A stretch of DNA of 64,000 nt from Azolla caroliniana (taxonomy: Eukaryota > Polypodiophyta), in assembly GCA_043228905.1 (NCBI GenBank), contig JBHGNT010000015.1, positions 9,424,001 to 9,488,000 on the forward strand, in the 5' to 3' direction. Below the pieces are notes generated by a model, which saw only the letters and a program-made list of their open reading frames with translations, was not told the DNA's origin and searched no databases. Positions 48,008 to 60,550 of this stretch are shown piece after piece (the stretch's first letter is position 1; each line of letters starts with the position of its first letter). Both the position numbers and the translations under genes were made by a program.

Positions 48008-51000
48008 TCACGTGATACGTGTGAAAGTGAGTAGTGACTCTCGATGTTCAAGAACTTTACCAATGAATGTTTCAATCGAGAGTGCACATTGTGGTTGTGA
48101 GAGGAATTCATGCTTAAATTGGGCTCGGTCGAAGAGATGTGGAAGGCATGGTCGAATATGATCAAAGGCAGAGCATTGTATCAAAGTGTGATACTCAGAC
48201 TCGCGAACTTGTTTAGGGCAAAGTGTGCATGGCCAACCACACTCATCACTTGTTCCCCAACGCCCTGTCTCACATCGCAATGCATGTGAGCTAAGTCGCA
48301 TAGAAGCAATGGTTCGAATGGCAGATAACGGTATGGGCTCTAACATGTATTGATATGTACGATTTCCCCGTTCCGCAAAGAATATGGTTTTGTAGTTAGG
48401 TGCAATATGTGTAGTATAATGTGTGAAGCGTGAGCCTCCACATTTGTCCCATGTCATGATACATTGGCGTTGCAAAAAGGCCTCATTTACAGAGGAATCT
48501 AATGATACATCATGAAGCAAGTGTCTCGCATCCCATCTACCAAACCATTTTTCTATATCTTGCATCAAACCGGAACACAAAATTTTATTTTTATGGCACG
48601 TCTTTTGGATCTTTTTGCTTGCTTCCCACGCAATTCTAGGAAGTTGATGTGAGGGACTTTTTTGAACCTTAAGCATGTATTCAACAACCCTTTCCATGGC
48701 CTTAATCTCAATGGGTAGTGATCTCGTCTCAAGGAGGAGGAGGGTGTAGGACGTTTGTTTCTTAACTTGTAGAAACTTTGTAAGAAAATGTTTTTGGATA
48801 TTTTCAAACTCTTTCCACATAGATTTAGGGATGCTACTGCCCCATACTTCCACCTCATAGAGAAGAATTGGTGTCACCAAAGTCTTGAAAAGATATTTCT
48901 TGAGGACCCAACACTTAATATCTCCAAGATTGCATGTGTTCTCAAATGCATAGTATGCTCGCTTACCCGGCTATAATCGGCGTGTAGCACATTCATTCCA
49001 TCTATGATTTGAAGGACCGTCAAGGCTAAGATATTTGAAGCTTTCCACGCATTCAAGTGGCTCGTAGTTGTACATAATGCATGGTTTAAATCTCTTTTTT
49101 GGCTCTTCGCAAGCATAATCTTTGCTTTAGAGCTATTGACACTTAATTTAGTATGCATGCAAAATTTTTCAAATGCCTTCATAAGCTTTTGTGCATCTCC
49201 TAAAGTATTTGCAAAAAGCACTACATCATCTACATATAGCAAAAGCATAATCACAACATTCCCAATAGCAACTTCTTTAACACATTCTTCCTTTGCAAAC
49301 TTGGTAACCATATCTTCCGATTCATCAATGCATAGACCAAATAGTGTTGGTGAGAGTGGGCATCCTTTCTTAACATCAATAGTGCTTTTGAAAAAATCTT
49401 AAAGTTTATCTCTCATGCGCACACAACATATAACCTTCTCATAAATTCAAGAAATTGCAAGCATATATTCACTTGGCACCTCAAGTTCTTCTATTCACCT
49501 CCAAAGATGCTCATGAGGTACCATATCAAAAGCTTTCTTGAAGTCTACAAAGCAGCAATATAAACCTTTACCTCTAAGGCGACTTTCCTATATTAATACT
49601 CGAAGGGTGACAAGGTGATCAATGGTGCTATGGTGTTTTCGAAAGCCAACTTGTCCATAAGCTCTCTTACCATTTTTTTTCAGCCCATACACTTATCTTT
49701 TATTCCATTATACATCCAAATAGTTTTGCCATTAATGAGCCAACCATGATGGTTCGATAGTTGTTTACATTATTTACATCTCCACCTTTATGTAAAGGTT
49801 TAATCCAATTTGTAGTCCAATCGTATGGCATACCATGTTGCAATGCATCATTAAACATATCGCTTATCCATACATGTGCTTCCTTTCCCGTCCATTTGAG
49901 CATTTCAGCCTTTATACATTGAAGATCGCTTGCCTTTCGAGAGGTCAATTTCTTAAGTCCTATGCATATATCTTCAACTGTAAAGAAGGGAGGCATATGT
50001 GAAAGGGAACGATAACACATCATCTTTCCGGCAAGAGATAACTCATATAAATTCTTATAATGCATAGACAACTCGTGAAGAGTTAAGTCACCATAACTCT
50101 CAACATGTTTCCCCTTTAGATTTCCCCAAAATTTAGCACATGCATGTGCTTTCTCTTGCGTTGGGATAAATTGTTGAGTAACTTCCCATATTCTTCTCTT
50201 TCTTTAAATAAGCCTTTATACTCATGCAAATGATTTGGGTAATTCTCTTTATCCTTAACTACATCCAAAACCATAAGGCACTGTCGAGCTTCTCGACATT
50301 CTTTATCAAACCAGTTTTTTCCTAAGTTTCTTGGTGCATTTCCAAGATGTGCGGTTGGTCAAAAAACATTTGTTTGTATAGGAGAGAGTGACTTTCTTGA
50401 AAGCTTCCAATTTGCATTCTAGTGTGGCACCATGTTGTATCTTTGTCATTTGTAACATATCCTCAACCATCTTGGAATACATGGGTGCTCGCTTAAGGTT
50501 CATGCTCAAGTGCGGTTGTTTATTATCTTCAATAGCCTTCTCACAATCAAACCTATGCATACATTTGCGATCAATACATAAAGGCCTATGATCGGATTCC
50601 GATGTCCATTCACCAAGTGAGAATTTATGTATACGATCCAAAATACCTTCGGAAAATAGCACATAGTCAATCACACTATTTCTGTTGTGTTTTCTACATG
50701 TAAAACCATTAGTGTTGGGCCATAAGGAAATATCATTTGCAATAAGCAATCCGGTACTATTGCACATTTGTAGGAGTAACTTCCCAAATTGGTCTGGATC
50801 TTTTTCATCGCTAGAACAACGGCTATACATTTTCATATCCTCTTGCATCCTTGAGATATGTGGCATGAAAGATTCTTGTGAATTAAGTTGGAAACTTCTT
50901 GTACGAGCATTCATGTCACCAAAGACAATAACTTCCCCTTTGGATTTGAAATAAGCAATATCATCTTCTTGATTGGCAAAAGGTTGATTTTTATCCAAAC

Positions 51001-51370
51001 AAGCAGAAAAGTTAGAATCTTGATGAGGAATGTAACATCCAACTACAAAAGTGGGCAAATCATTAGGTGTTTCTATTTAGAGCCATATGTAGCATTTATG
51101 TTCATCATTTTTTATGATTGACACATATTTCTCTCTTTCCTTCTTAATCAAACATGTGACCCCTCCTTGTCCTCTTCTTTGTCTTGGATTTTTCTTCCAT
51201 ATCAAAGAGTGTACATTATAGTTGCCTAAACCTTGAATCCTTTGAGTATCATGCTCCCATGTTTCAACAAGAAGTGTGATATCCAAGTCATGGGTGAAAT
51301 CCTCTATGCCAAATCCCGCATTCCATGGGTATCCATTGCAATTCCAAAAGCATAGTCATAAAAGGCGTGG
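48008..51370 (-). pseudogene. LINE ORF2: endonuclease-reverse transcriptase
   Basis: Endonuclease: WNCNGYPWNAGFG start, LLVETWEHD, VIFGDMNARTRSF, NSVIDYVLF and SESDHRPLC (catalytic Asp/His). RT: KPLHKGGDVNNVNNYRTIMV, YCCFVDFKKAFDMVP near 49540, GCPLSPTLFGL near 49340, and catalytic YVDDVVLFAN near 49235. C terminus: CTLCPKQVRESEYHTLIQCS, a CX2CX8HX4C-type zinc motif. Frames change near 50300, 49400 and 48880; stops lie near 49440 and 49385. Confidence 0.88.
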
Positions 51371-51399
51371 GTTAGTCTCATAGGTCACGTGTCCCTATT

Positions 51400-52252
51400 T
51401 GCCTACATTTCCATCTTTAGGCACATCCTTAACCTTATTTTTCAATATTTCTTCATATGCTTTACGACAAGCATTTTGTTGTGAGATAGTATGATCTTCA
51501 CTCACAAAGCATTGTGTACCTTTGAGGTATACCCAGCTATTTTCGAGTATGATCTACCGTTTTGTATCATCTGTCATTGTGCATACAATAGGCCTCTCTC
51601 CAGAGCGAGTAACACCATGTTTCCCAACTTTGTGTGCCCCATATACATTCACATGACATCCCATAATGCATGCTAAAAAATTTACCAATGGCCTTTCCAA
51701 GGGATGCTGGTGTTTCCATACTCTCTTCTTTAATCCCACGGACGACAATGTTCTTTGATCATCGTTCACGTTCTTTCAATTCTCAGACATCTATATTTTT
51801 CTCTTAATGTATCACATGCATATTAAATGAGTTTGATACCACATCCCCACCACATACATCGTCCCATGACTTCGTTGTACATATATTTTTCATCTCACTT
51901 ACATCCCGCCTCATTGTGTCCAATTTTTCTTCTTTTAATGCTTCCTTTAAATCAATCTTGTTAAGGTGCTCATTTGTTTCGAAAGAAGCTCTTTTACATT
52001 CTTGAATCTCTTCTTGAAGTTTTGCACCCACTTGCTTAAGGCTTTCATTCTCAATGACAACAATTTGGAGCTTAGCATTCTCTTTCATTAACGTCCTAAT
52101 CCTTCACCTTGCTTGTTTATGGTTTATTGAAGAGAAATCAAGTGACTCATAAGCATTTTGTCCATTGCATTGGAATCTAGATTTGTTGGTGATCTCGGCT
52201 CATTATCAATCATACCCCCGAACTTTGTGGCGGCTTTACGAGTGTTTGCCAT
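51400..52252 (-). pseudogene. LINE ORF1, coiled-coil RNA-binding-type protein
   Basis: It starts MANTRKAATKFGGM at 52252. A TAA near 52131 precedes a coiled coil (NESLKQVGAKLQEEIQECKR). Farther on, RGIKEES, LGKAIGKFF and QNACRKAYEEILKNKVKDVP fit the ORF1p pattern of L1-type elements. Several frameshifts. Confidence 0.65.
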
Positions 52253-52255
52253 TGT

Positions 52256-52689
52256 AGGGACAAACCCTACGGGAAGAGAGAGACAAAGAGGGATGGAGAG
52301 AGAATGTACCTTTCACTCGATTTAGGGCTTCAAAATCTACCTTGCGTTTGAGAGAGAGAGAGAGATTAAATCTTGATAACTTAAATTACTATAGGGATTA
52401 AAACTTAAATATAACTAAAAAATCTAAAAATATAGTGTGAAAGGGAGCGAGGGCTAGTCATTAAGTATTAATTAAAAAGACTAAAACAAATGTTACTACC
52501 ATGTTAAGAGAGAGCGAGAGAGTGAGTGGGTGAGTGATTAAGAGCAAAGCTATTACTAATTATCATTGAGATTGGAAAAGAAATTACATGGAGATATGGT
52601 CATGAGCAAACTAGTTTCTCCCCCTACGGGGCTCATCAATGCTAAAATGACCATTAGGGGTGGATAGGTTTATATAAGGAGTTTTAGGA
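52256..52689. other. Region right of the LINE, no gene seen
   Basis: It contains GAGA microsatellites (about 52355 and 52508) and a TTTATATAAGGAG TATA-like motif near 52670. It may include the LINE 5' UTR. Nothing coding is recognised. Confidence 0.4.
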
Positions 52690-53695
52690 GAGGCTTTAGA
52701 GAAATGACAATAGGGAGTGGGGGTGTGTGCTAATGGATATGATTTGAAAAGGGGAAGATTTGGGGAAGAAGGAAAAGGATATTATGGGCTTTAATGTGAC
52801 AAGAGGGAGGTTTTGATATAAGGAAAAAGAGGTTATAATATAAAAGAGGGATAAGAAAAAAAAAGAGATTTAGGATATGAAATGTAAAAAGAGAGGAAAT
52901 ATTAAAAGGGGAGTTAAGAGAGAAGGGGGGGAATGAGTAGACATAAGGGGAGTGAGTAGATCTACGAGGATCAAGGGTGGGAAAGCAAGAGAAAAGTAAG
53001 AGACAGAAAAAGGGTAGAGAGAGGAGATAGATGTGTGTGTAAACTAGACAAAGTAAGAGAGAGAAAGGAAAGAGGAGAGAGGTAAGGGAGAGAGACAAAT
53101 GTGGGGAAAGAGGAAAAGAAAAAGGGGAAGGCTATAGATTTAGGAAGAGGATGGGGAGGGGTAGGGTAAGAAAAATTAAAACATGGGTGAGGGTTGAAAA
53201 ACAAAAATAGAAAGGTGGATAAAATAGGATAGGAAAAGATTTTGAGAGAGGGAAGGAAAAACTAAGAGAGGGAGAAGTGATAACTTAAGTGTGAGAGAGA
53301 AAAAAAAGGGAATTTAGATTTAGATAGAGGAAGAGTGGGGGTAGGGTGTTTAGTTTTTAAGAAATGAGGGGGGGTTTAGGGGAGGGCTAGGGTGGTAATA
53401 GGAAAAAGTGCAAGGAGGGGTAGAAAGGTAATTTTGAAAAAGTGAGGGGGAAGAGTAGGAGGGTAATTTAGGAAAAGTAATTTAGGAAGGTAAGGGAGGG
53501 GTAAATTGACAAAGTGGGGGTGAAGTGAAAAGATCACCACGAACGATTTGAGTGCACCCAAATCGTTTGATACACTTGGTGTGAGCTAGGGAGGGGTAGG
53601 GGTAGGGGTAGGGTGGTAATTAAAAAGTAAAGGGAGGGGTAGAGGTAAGAGAGAGAGAGAGAGAGAAAAGAGGATATAAAAGTAAGAAAGATAGA

Positions 53696-53732
<37 letters not shown>

Positions 53733-53830
53733 AATACATGGGGAAACCAAAAAGTTAAAAGAGCGAGGGGAATAAAAAAGGAGAAGACTGTTATGGAGAG
53801 AAAACAGGGAGGGGTAGGAAAAAATACTAA
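52690..53830 (+). repeat. 1.1-kb purine-rich (A/G) low-complexity tract
   Basis: The plus strand is overwhelmingly A and G, with (GA)n at 53643-53666 and 53697-53730 and (GGGGTA)n at 53593-53613. The Leu/Pro/Ser-rich minus-strand open frames are artefacts of this composition. Confidence 0.9.
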
Positions 53831-53850
53831 TAAAAATTGGTAAAACATGG

Positions 53851-54285
53851 ATGAAGGTAGAAACTACAAATTGTTTGTGGGATTGCCCTCAAGCTCAAAA
53901 GGTATGGGATAGAGTGACTCGCCTCCTTGCAGCTTGTGAAGCGGAAGGAGCAGCATCGTGGAGTGTTGCGGCATGGATTGATCACTCTGTTGATAGGTGT
54001 ACAAACGCCTTCAATGCGGATAGTTGGTGCTACGTATGCACGAGAGGCAAAATCACCAAGATTCATTTTGAGAGAGGCTTGCAGTTCGCATCCCCTACGT
54101 TACCGGAAATTTGGATTCTGATCGCAAGCTTCACCTTGTGGTATGTATGGAAAGCGCATTGCCTAAAGGTCTTTCAAGAAGTTTTGGGCTTTCCAAAAAT
54201 GCCTAAATACTTGACACATGAAATTTACAAAAGAATGTACAAAATTTACAAAAGGACTACTATCTATATTTATGCATATTCGTGA
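53851..54285 (+). pseudogene. LINE C-terminal (zf-RVT-like) fragment
   Basis: A 144-codon open frame with CLWDCPQAQKVWDRV and IWILIASFTLWYVWKAHCLK matches the C-X-W-C-P.A..VW and W..W..R/N pattern after plant L1 reverse transcriptase. Plus strand, opposite to the LINE at 48-52 kb, so a separate insertion. A diverged host-gene origin cannot be excluded. Confidence 0.5.
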
Positions 54286-54320
54286 ATCGACAGTTCGATG
54301 TAAAATAAATTTTTTACAGT

Positions 54321-54570
54321 TCATGTATCAGAACAATCACTTCCTAAAGCAATGCCATCCCCTTCAGACCCATCCGATAAACTAGAAGAGCTTTGTAAGG
54401 TCTCATCCTCATCATCACTAGCAACCAACACATTGTCTTCATCCAATTGGAATCCAACGTAACCGTGATTATGAGACGTGCTCCTTGTTCGTTTCTATGT
54501 TGTGTCAACAAGCACATCTGGGATCTTCTCTTTTATTATCTTGATTGTAGTCTGTCTTAGATGGCCTATT
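54321..54570 (-). pseudogene. Unidentified acidic C-terminal coding remnant
   Basis: About 83 minus-strand codons (IIKEKIPDVLVDTT, stop, KRTRSTSHNHGYVGFQLDED, then a Ser/Asp/Glu-rich tail) with one TAG and a terminal TGA at 54321-54323. Codon structure and the acidic end suggest a real protein end, perhaps of a DNA transposon or a host gene. I do not recognise it. Confidence 0.35.
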
Positions 54571-54599
54571 GTGGATACTAGGATAAGTTAGGAAGTGTC

Positions 54600-54882
54600 A
54601 AGACAAAGAGAGAGAGAGAGAGAGAGAGAAAGGGATAGTGTTAAGACACAAAAGAGAGAATTGAAAGGAAAATATTGTATTGCACTATAAGATGGAGTAC
54701 AAACAGTAGGCAATAGGGAGCTATAGGATGGCGTTGAACCAATTTGGTTTTTGGATGATTGATAGATCCTTATTTATAAGTCCCTATAGAGTATTCTAGA
54801 AGGTTCTAGCTTATAGAACACTCTATAATATTCTAGGACATTCTAGAATGTAAAGTAATATAGAATATTCTTATGATATTAG
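54600..54882 (-). other. Possible minus-oriented LTR fragment
   Basis: (GA)n at 54607-54629 and a TATA-like minus GACTTATAAATAAGG near 54775, in an arrangement like the LTR at 60551-60935. No ends or PBS were found. Confidence 0.25.
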
Positions 54883-55415
54883 TGTTGGGAATTCGGTCCC
54901 ATCCGGAAAAGCCGGATCGGACGAGCTGGAGGAAGGAACCGGACCAAATGCAACAACCGGACCGGACCCGAAGGTATCCGGATGGATCCGTGTGAACCGG
55001 ATTCAGGGACATATCTGCAAATATGTTTTTGGTGTGCCTTGAAAGGCTATATTTGTAAATAGTCTTAAAGTCATATAAGTATAAATATGACTTTGGGCAA
55101 TCACTTTGTCAAATAATAATGTTGGTGTTATTGTTAGTTGTATTATAGTTGTATAGAGAGAGCGTGAAGAGAAGTCGTCGATTGGCGAAGATACAGAACT
55201 CGAGGTCGTTGGTCTAAGTCTTCTGTTGTACCTCCTTTCTCATATAGTGATAGTTGGAGTCTGTGGGCTCCCATGGTTTTCCCCAGTTAGGGTTTTCCAC
55301 GTAAACATCATGTTTCGCTTCTTTTGTGTAAGTTGATGAACCTCCATTTCTGTTTTTTCTTTGTTCTTTCATAAAGTGTTTGAGTCTCAGTTGAGGCCGA
55401 GTGCTATTCCGCACA
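54883..55415 (+). repeat. copia-F 5' LTR
   Basis: 533 bp, TGTTGGGAATTCGG...TTCCGCACA. It contains GTCATAT/ATATGAC arms around the TATA (55070-55091) and the TTAGGGTTTTCCACG motif. Confidence 0.88.
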
Positions 55416-55418
55416 AAC

Positions 55419-55430
55419 TGGTATCAGAGT
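55419..55430 (+). other. copia-F primer-binding site
   Basis: TGGTATCAGAGT, three bases after the LTR. Confidence 0.9.
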
Positions 55431-55440
55431 GAACAAGAAA

Positions 55441-57833
55441 ATGGAAGACTCATTCGGAACCATGTTCAAGCTCGCCGGCTCCAACTACCTAGTGTGGAAG
55501 TCGAAGATGAGGGACATGCTCGTGGTAAAAAGTCTCTGGCTGCCGGTATAGTTCGGGGACAAGAAATTGGACAAGATCGATGCCATAGTGTGGGAGGTGA
55601 TGCACATAAAGACGACGGGATACATACGATGCTTCATCGACATGAGACTGTACAACAATTTCAATGAAGAAAGTAAGGCTCATGTGCTCTAGGAGAAAAT
55701 CGGCACCATGTTGGAGAGCAAAAACGCTGTAAATCGGGTTTCAGTATTCCAGAAGTTAGTGAGACTCTGGTACCAGGACTGATCCAACATGGCGGAGCAC
55801 ATGAATGCATTCCAGGGGCTCATAAATCAAACAACTTCGCTTGAAGAACCTTTGGCCAACGAGGTACTTGCATTGCTCCTACTCAATTCCCTCCTGGATT
55901 GTTGGAGATGCTAGTTGTCACTTTGGGCAACACCGAGCCGGAAGGAAAGCAGTTGTCCCTAACAAGGGTCAAATCAAGCTTGCTAGTTAAAGAAGCTACC
56001 CGGAAGGATCGGGAATCCGGAACCGACCCGAAGGCCTGGGTTATGGAAGATGACTGTAATCGGGGAAGAGGCCGAAATTGAAGTCCCCAAAACCGGGACA
56101 AATCGAGGACGAGGTCGAAGTCAAAGGGGAGAGGCCCACGTGCTTCTACTGTGGGAAGCTGGGGCACTTCTAGAAGAACTCTCGGCATTTCTAGAAAGAG
56201 AAAGGGGTCGACACCACCGATTTAAAGAAGAGTTCGGACTGGAGAGGTCCGGATCGGAAAGGAATGTTGGCGATCGCAACAAGTGAAGAAGAATTGTTGC
56301 TCATCACCATGGAGAATGACTTAAACCTTGTCGGTGACGAGACAACATGGGTTGTCAATTCCAGAGCATCGTTCCACATGACACCGAACCGGAAATACTT
56401 CTCATCCTACACAACCGGAGATCTCGGTTGTGTCCGGATGGGGAAGGAAGGTACCTGCCGAATCGTCGGCATAGGAGATGTGTGGTTGGCGACATCAACA
56501 GGGTGCAAGTTGCTGTTGAAGGATGTTTGACACTTTCAAGAGGTTCGGTTGAACTTGATATCAGTTGGTCGGTTAGATGATGAAGGCTACACAGGTAGCA
56601 TCCGGAACGGAGTCATGAAATTCAGCAAAGGAAGCCTAATATGGGCTAGAGCCTGGAAGATCAACACACTATATCTGATGCATGCCCGGAAATTCCGGGA
56701 AGAAGTGAACATAGCATCCGACACTGTTGGTGAGTTGTGGCACAAGAGACTGTGTCATATGAGCCAGAAGGGGATGAGAAGACTTGCTGAAGATAACCTC
56801 ATTCCGGAGGTGAAAGACGTGCAACTTGAGAAGTGCACAGACTGCTTGGCCGGCAAGCAAAACTGAACCTCCTTCCGAACAAGGCCACTAATGAGACGGA
56901 ATGCACCACTGGAGCCGGTGCATACCGATGTGTGTCAAGTGGACATGAAGTGACATGCCAAATCGCACTACTTCATGACGTTCATAGACGACCACAACCG
57001 GAAGCTATGGGTCTGATCGTTGAAGACGAAGGTGTTGTCCATCTTCAAGGAGCTCCACGTGAGAGTGGAAAGGGAAACTGATAGGAAGCTAAAGGCAGTT
57101 CGGGCAGATAACGGAGGCAAATACTGGGGGCGGTTCGAGGAGAACTGCTAGTCGAAGGGAATCTGGCTCAAATTTACTGTGCCGAAGACACCGGAACTAA
57201 ACAGGTTGGCCAAACGGATGAACCGAACCGTGATGGAGAGAGTCTGGAGCATGCTTGCATATGCAAAGTTACCCAAGAAGTTTTGGGCTAAGGTGCTGAT
57301 GACAACGACTTACGTGATAAACAGATCACCCTCAGCACCCTTGGACGGAGACACCGCAGAGAGTATGGACCGGAAAAGATGTGTCCTACTGGCATCTGAA
57401 GGTGTTTAGGTGTCTCTCTTACGTGCATGTAGCAAAGGACAAGAGAACGAAATTGGATCCAAAATCCTAGCCATGCATATTCCTTGGATATGGTGATGAC
57501 GAGTTCGATACCAAGTGTGGGATCTAGTTGACAGAAAAGTTTTTCAAAGTCGGGACATAGTCTTCATGGAAGACAAGACCATTGCCGATTGGGAGTTGGA
57601 GAAGAAGATGATGGAATCCGGATTGATCGACAGAAACCAGCTTGAGGATACAAGGACTTACCCAGTTGGAAACCGGATGTTAGCCGGTAACCGGATGACA
57701 CTCGATGAACTGGCCAGATTCGGACAAGAAACCGAACCGACCGAAGAAGAAGAAGAAGAAGACACTAGAACCGGACAAGATCCCGAATCAGATTCAGATT
57801 CGGAATAGATGGAGGAACCAGTTGCCGAAAACC
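55441..57833 (+). pseudogene. copia-F Gag-protease-integrase, heavily mutated
   Basis: Gag MEDSFGTMFKLAGSNY, then stops in PV*FGD, HVL*EK and YQD*SN. Protease WVVNSRASFHMTP has lost its catalytic Asp (Asn) and Gly (Arg). Pre-integrase LWHKRLCHMSQKGM is intact. In integrase RADNGGKYWG remains but the third acidic residue reads Lys (LAKRMNRT). Acidic linker to 57807, TAG, then MEEPVAENRR before the junction. Confidence 0.85.
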
Positions 57834-60391
57834 GCCGAACTCACTGTCGAGTGAGTGAGTCGATTCACCGTCGTCGACGCGATCGTCTTCATATTCCGCC
57901 ATTTTCGCCTTGCCTTTGTCCATCTTCGGGCTAGGCCGTGATGTGCTTTGATCGCTCAAAGGCTCTTGTGTTCCGCTCAGTCGGGTCGTGATCGGACTTT
58001 CTTCAAACATGCACGTAAGGTGATCTTCATCCTCTATCTCTTGTTCGGTGGATTTCGGGTCGAGCGGGGTCGGAGTTGAAGTTGTCTCTGGTGCGTACCA
58101 GGATGCGGACTCGTCAAAGACGACTTCTCGACTTACCCGAGATTTTCGAGTTGAGGGGTTGTAGCACTTGTACCCCTTTTGCTCCAGTGAGTATCCTATG
58201 AGGATACATTTCTCCGACTTCGGGTCAAGCTTTTGACGCTTCTCGTCGGGGATGTGCACGTACGCAATGGAGCCGAATATCCGAACATGTGATAGGTTCG
58301 GATTCTTTCCGAAGAATCTTTCGTGCGGAGTGACCTCGTGCACGCCGGATGTTGTGCACCGGTTCATTAGGTAGACGGCCGTATTTGCCGCTTCGGCCCA
58401 ATATGACTTGGGCATATGCTTCTTGTTCATCATGGCCCGCGCTACTTCGAGGATGTGCCGATTTTTGCGCTTGGCTACTCAATTTTGTTGCGGAGTGTGT
58501 CGGCAAGTGAATTCTCGCCGAATTCCTTCCTTTCGGAGATACGTCGTGAAATCGTCCGAGAAGTACTCCTTGCCGCCATCCGATCGAAGGCATCGTACAT
58601 ATCGACCCGTGGCTTTCTCGACTTCATTCTTGAAATTTTGGAAGTGTCCGAACACTTCGCTCTTTTGCCGCATCAGGTAGATCCAAGTGTGCCTAGAAAA
58701 GTCGTCGATAAAGAGTACGTAATATCGGCATCCACCGAATGTCGCCGTTTGAGCCGGACCCCATACATCGGAATGAATTACGTCGAGTACGCCTTTGCTC
58801 ACATTCCGCTCCTTCGGAAATGGGTGTCAGTGTTGCTTGCCGAATTGGCACGCTTCGCATACACCTTCAATCTCCATCTCTTTGAATGTCGGGAGTTTGA
58901 TGACGACTCCTTTCGATTTCATTGCTTTGAGTTTGTTGAGATTGATGTGGCCGATTCGCTTATGCCATAGCTCTATGTCGGAGTCGGCTTTCGTGTTTTT
59001 CGCGAACATGGCGGATTTCATCTCGCGTGAATCGAGAATGAACAGCCGGCCCTCTCTTCGTCCGCGTGCGATGAGTCGGCCCTCTTTTTCGATGAAGCAA
59101 CCACCTTGATTAAATTGAACTTGCATCCCTGGCTCTACAATTTGGCCGACGGAGACCAAATTCTTTGTAATGGTCGGTACATGCAAGACATTTTTAATGT
59201 AATTTTGCTTACCTTCTTTTCCGAACGGAACATTGCCAATGTGCCGAATCGGGTGCGTAGTGTCGTCTCCGGTTTCGACATAGCCGGGTCGATCCGGCTC
59301 TTGAAGTTCGAGAAACCATTCTTGATGCGATGTCATATGGTTTGAGGCACTAGAATCGACGAACCATACGTCTTCCGGACTGGAGGCACTAGTTGAGGTA
59401 GCGGCCGACATAGAGTTTGCTCTATGTTTCATCATGAACATTCCGCCACGATCTTCGTAGTCGGAGTTATGCCCGTACATTCCGCTATACTCTTCGTAGT
59501 CGGAATTGTGCGCGTAATTCGTGAGTTGTCGGATTGTGGAAGCCGATTCACGCATCTTCTTTCGGCACTCTTCTTCGTGATGGCTGAGCTTTCCGCAATA
59601 TCCGCATTCGGTTACGTTTTGACGGCTCGGGCCGGAGTGGAAGCTCCCCCTTCTTGCGAAGTTTCCTCGTTGGCCTCTGTTTTGCGACTGAAATTGGGAG
59701 TTGTTGTCGTAGGTCGGACCTCGTCCGCCTTGTCCTTGGCCGAATCGGCCTCTCGCTCGTCCGCATCCTCTTCCTCCATTAGAGTGCGTATAGAGCATGT
59801 GGCCTTCCGACTCATTGCTCCTTGTACGCACGTGGTTTTCTTCGACCAATAGCATTGATTGGAGCTCGAAGAAGGAGGGAGATTTCTCCCGTGCTAGAAT
59901 GGCGGTTCGCATCACGCCGAACCGTGGTGCGAGGCCACCGAGGCATATTTGCACCATCTCATCATCATCTATACTTACGCTTATTGAGCCGAGCGAGTCG
60001 CAAAGCTCCTTGATCTTCAAGGTGTATGTCGTGATGGACATGTCCCTTTGTTGTTCAACTCTTGGCGGAGTTGAAGCTTCCTCACGGTCGTGTTGGCGGT
60101 GAAAATCTTTCGTAGATTTTCCCACGCTTCCTTCGGCGTCTTGGCTTCGCGAATGTAGCCGAGCATGTGATCGTGAACACATGTCGCCAAGCAATACATC
60201 ACGCGGCTTGCGGCATGCTCCCATGTCGCGTATCCGGGAGCCGCTTCGGCGGGTCGGTCTTCATGTGCTCCTTTGATGTAGCTCCAATAGCCTTGTCCGA
60301 CAAGGTATTGGTGCATCTTGTACTCCCAAGATGCGAAGTTGTTTCGATCCAACTTCTCAGTTGGGAGAGCGCTCCCCATTTGAGTATTCAT
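57834..60391 (-). pseudogene. copia-G Gag-protease-integrase
   Basis: Gag from MNTQMGSALPTEKLDRNNFA; a frameshift near 60050 continues as RDMSITTYTLKIKELCDSLG. Knuckle CGYCGKLSHHEEEC is near 59600, preceded by a Gly/Arg-rich region. Protease VWFVDSSASNHMTS is near 59370. Pre-integrase LWHKRIGHINLNKL. Integrase HSDVWGP, RSDGGKEYF, with the catalytic Glu changed to Lys (VAKRKNR) after a stop at about 58480, then VARAMMNKKHMPKSYWAEAA and an acidic tail. Confidence 0.88.
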
Positions 60392-60550
60392 TATGTCGAT
60401 TCTTCTTCTTCTTCTTCTCTCTTCGAGTGCGAGCTATGTAGCGAAGCTACGATAGCTATGAGCCGGTTCTTGGTCGTCGACGTAGAGCACAACACACGAT
60501 CACAATGAGGCGAATGGGCTAGATCGAGCTACCAAATCGCTCTGATAGCA

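Larger units (their letters stand above)
47945..52255 (-). mobile_element. LINE (non-LTR retrotransposon), nearly full length
   Basis: Minus orientation: ORF1 (52252-51400) and ORF2 with apurinic-type endonuclease, reverse transcriptase and a C-terminal CCHC-like motif (51370-48008). After the ORF2 stop only about 60 bp remain, ending in TAATATAATATAATC then (TC)n instead of a long poly(A). A few frameshifts and stops are present. Confidence 0.88.
54883..57833 (+). mobile_element. 5' half of a copia element (copia-F)
   Basis: 5' LTR, PBS, Gag, protease, pre-integrase and integrase of the copia-2/3 family, cut at about 57833 after the acidic integrase tail (DPESDSDSE). RT, RNase H and 3' LTR are missing; a minus-strand copia follows directly. 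Many stops. Confidence 0.88.

Noticed and set aside
53593-53613. Interstitial telomere repeat
   Set aside because: The unit is GGGGTA in a short run, not the plant TTTAGGG, and it sits in a generally purine-rich stretch.
52730-53848. Several Leu/Pro/Ser-rich minus-strand ORFs
   Set aside because: Composition artefact of the purine-rich tract; no motifs, no start context.
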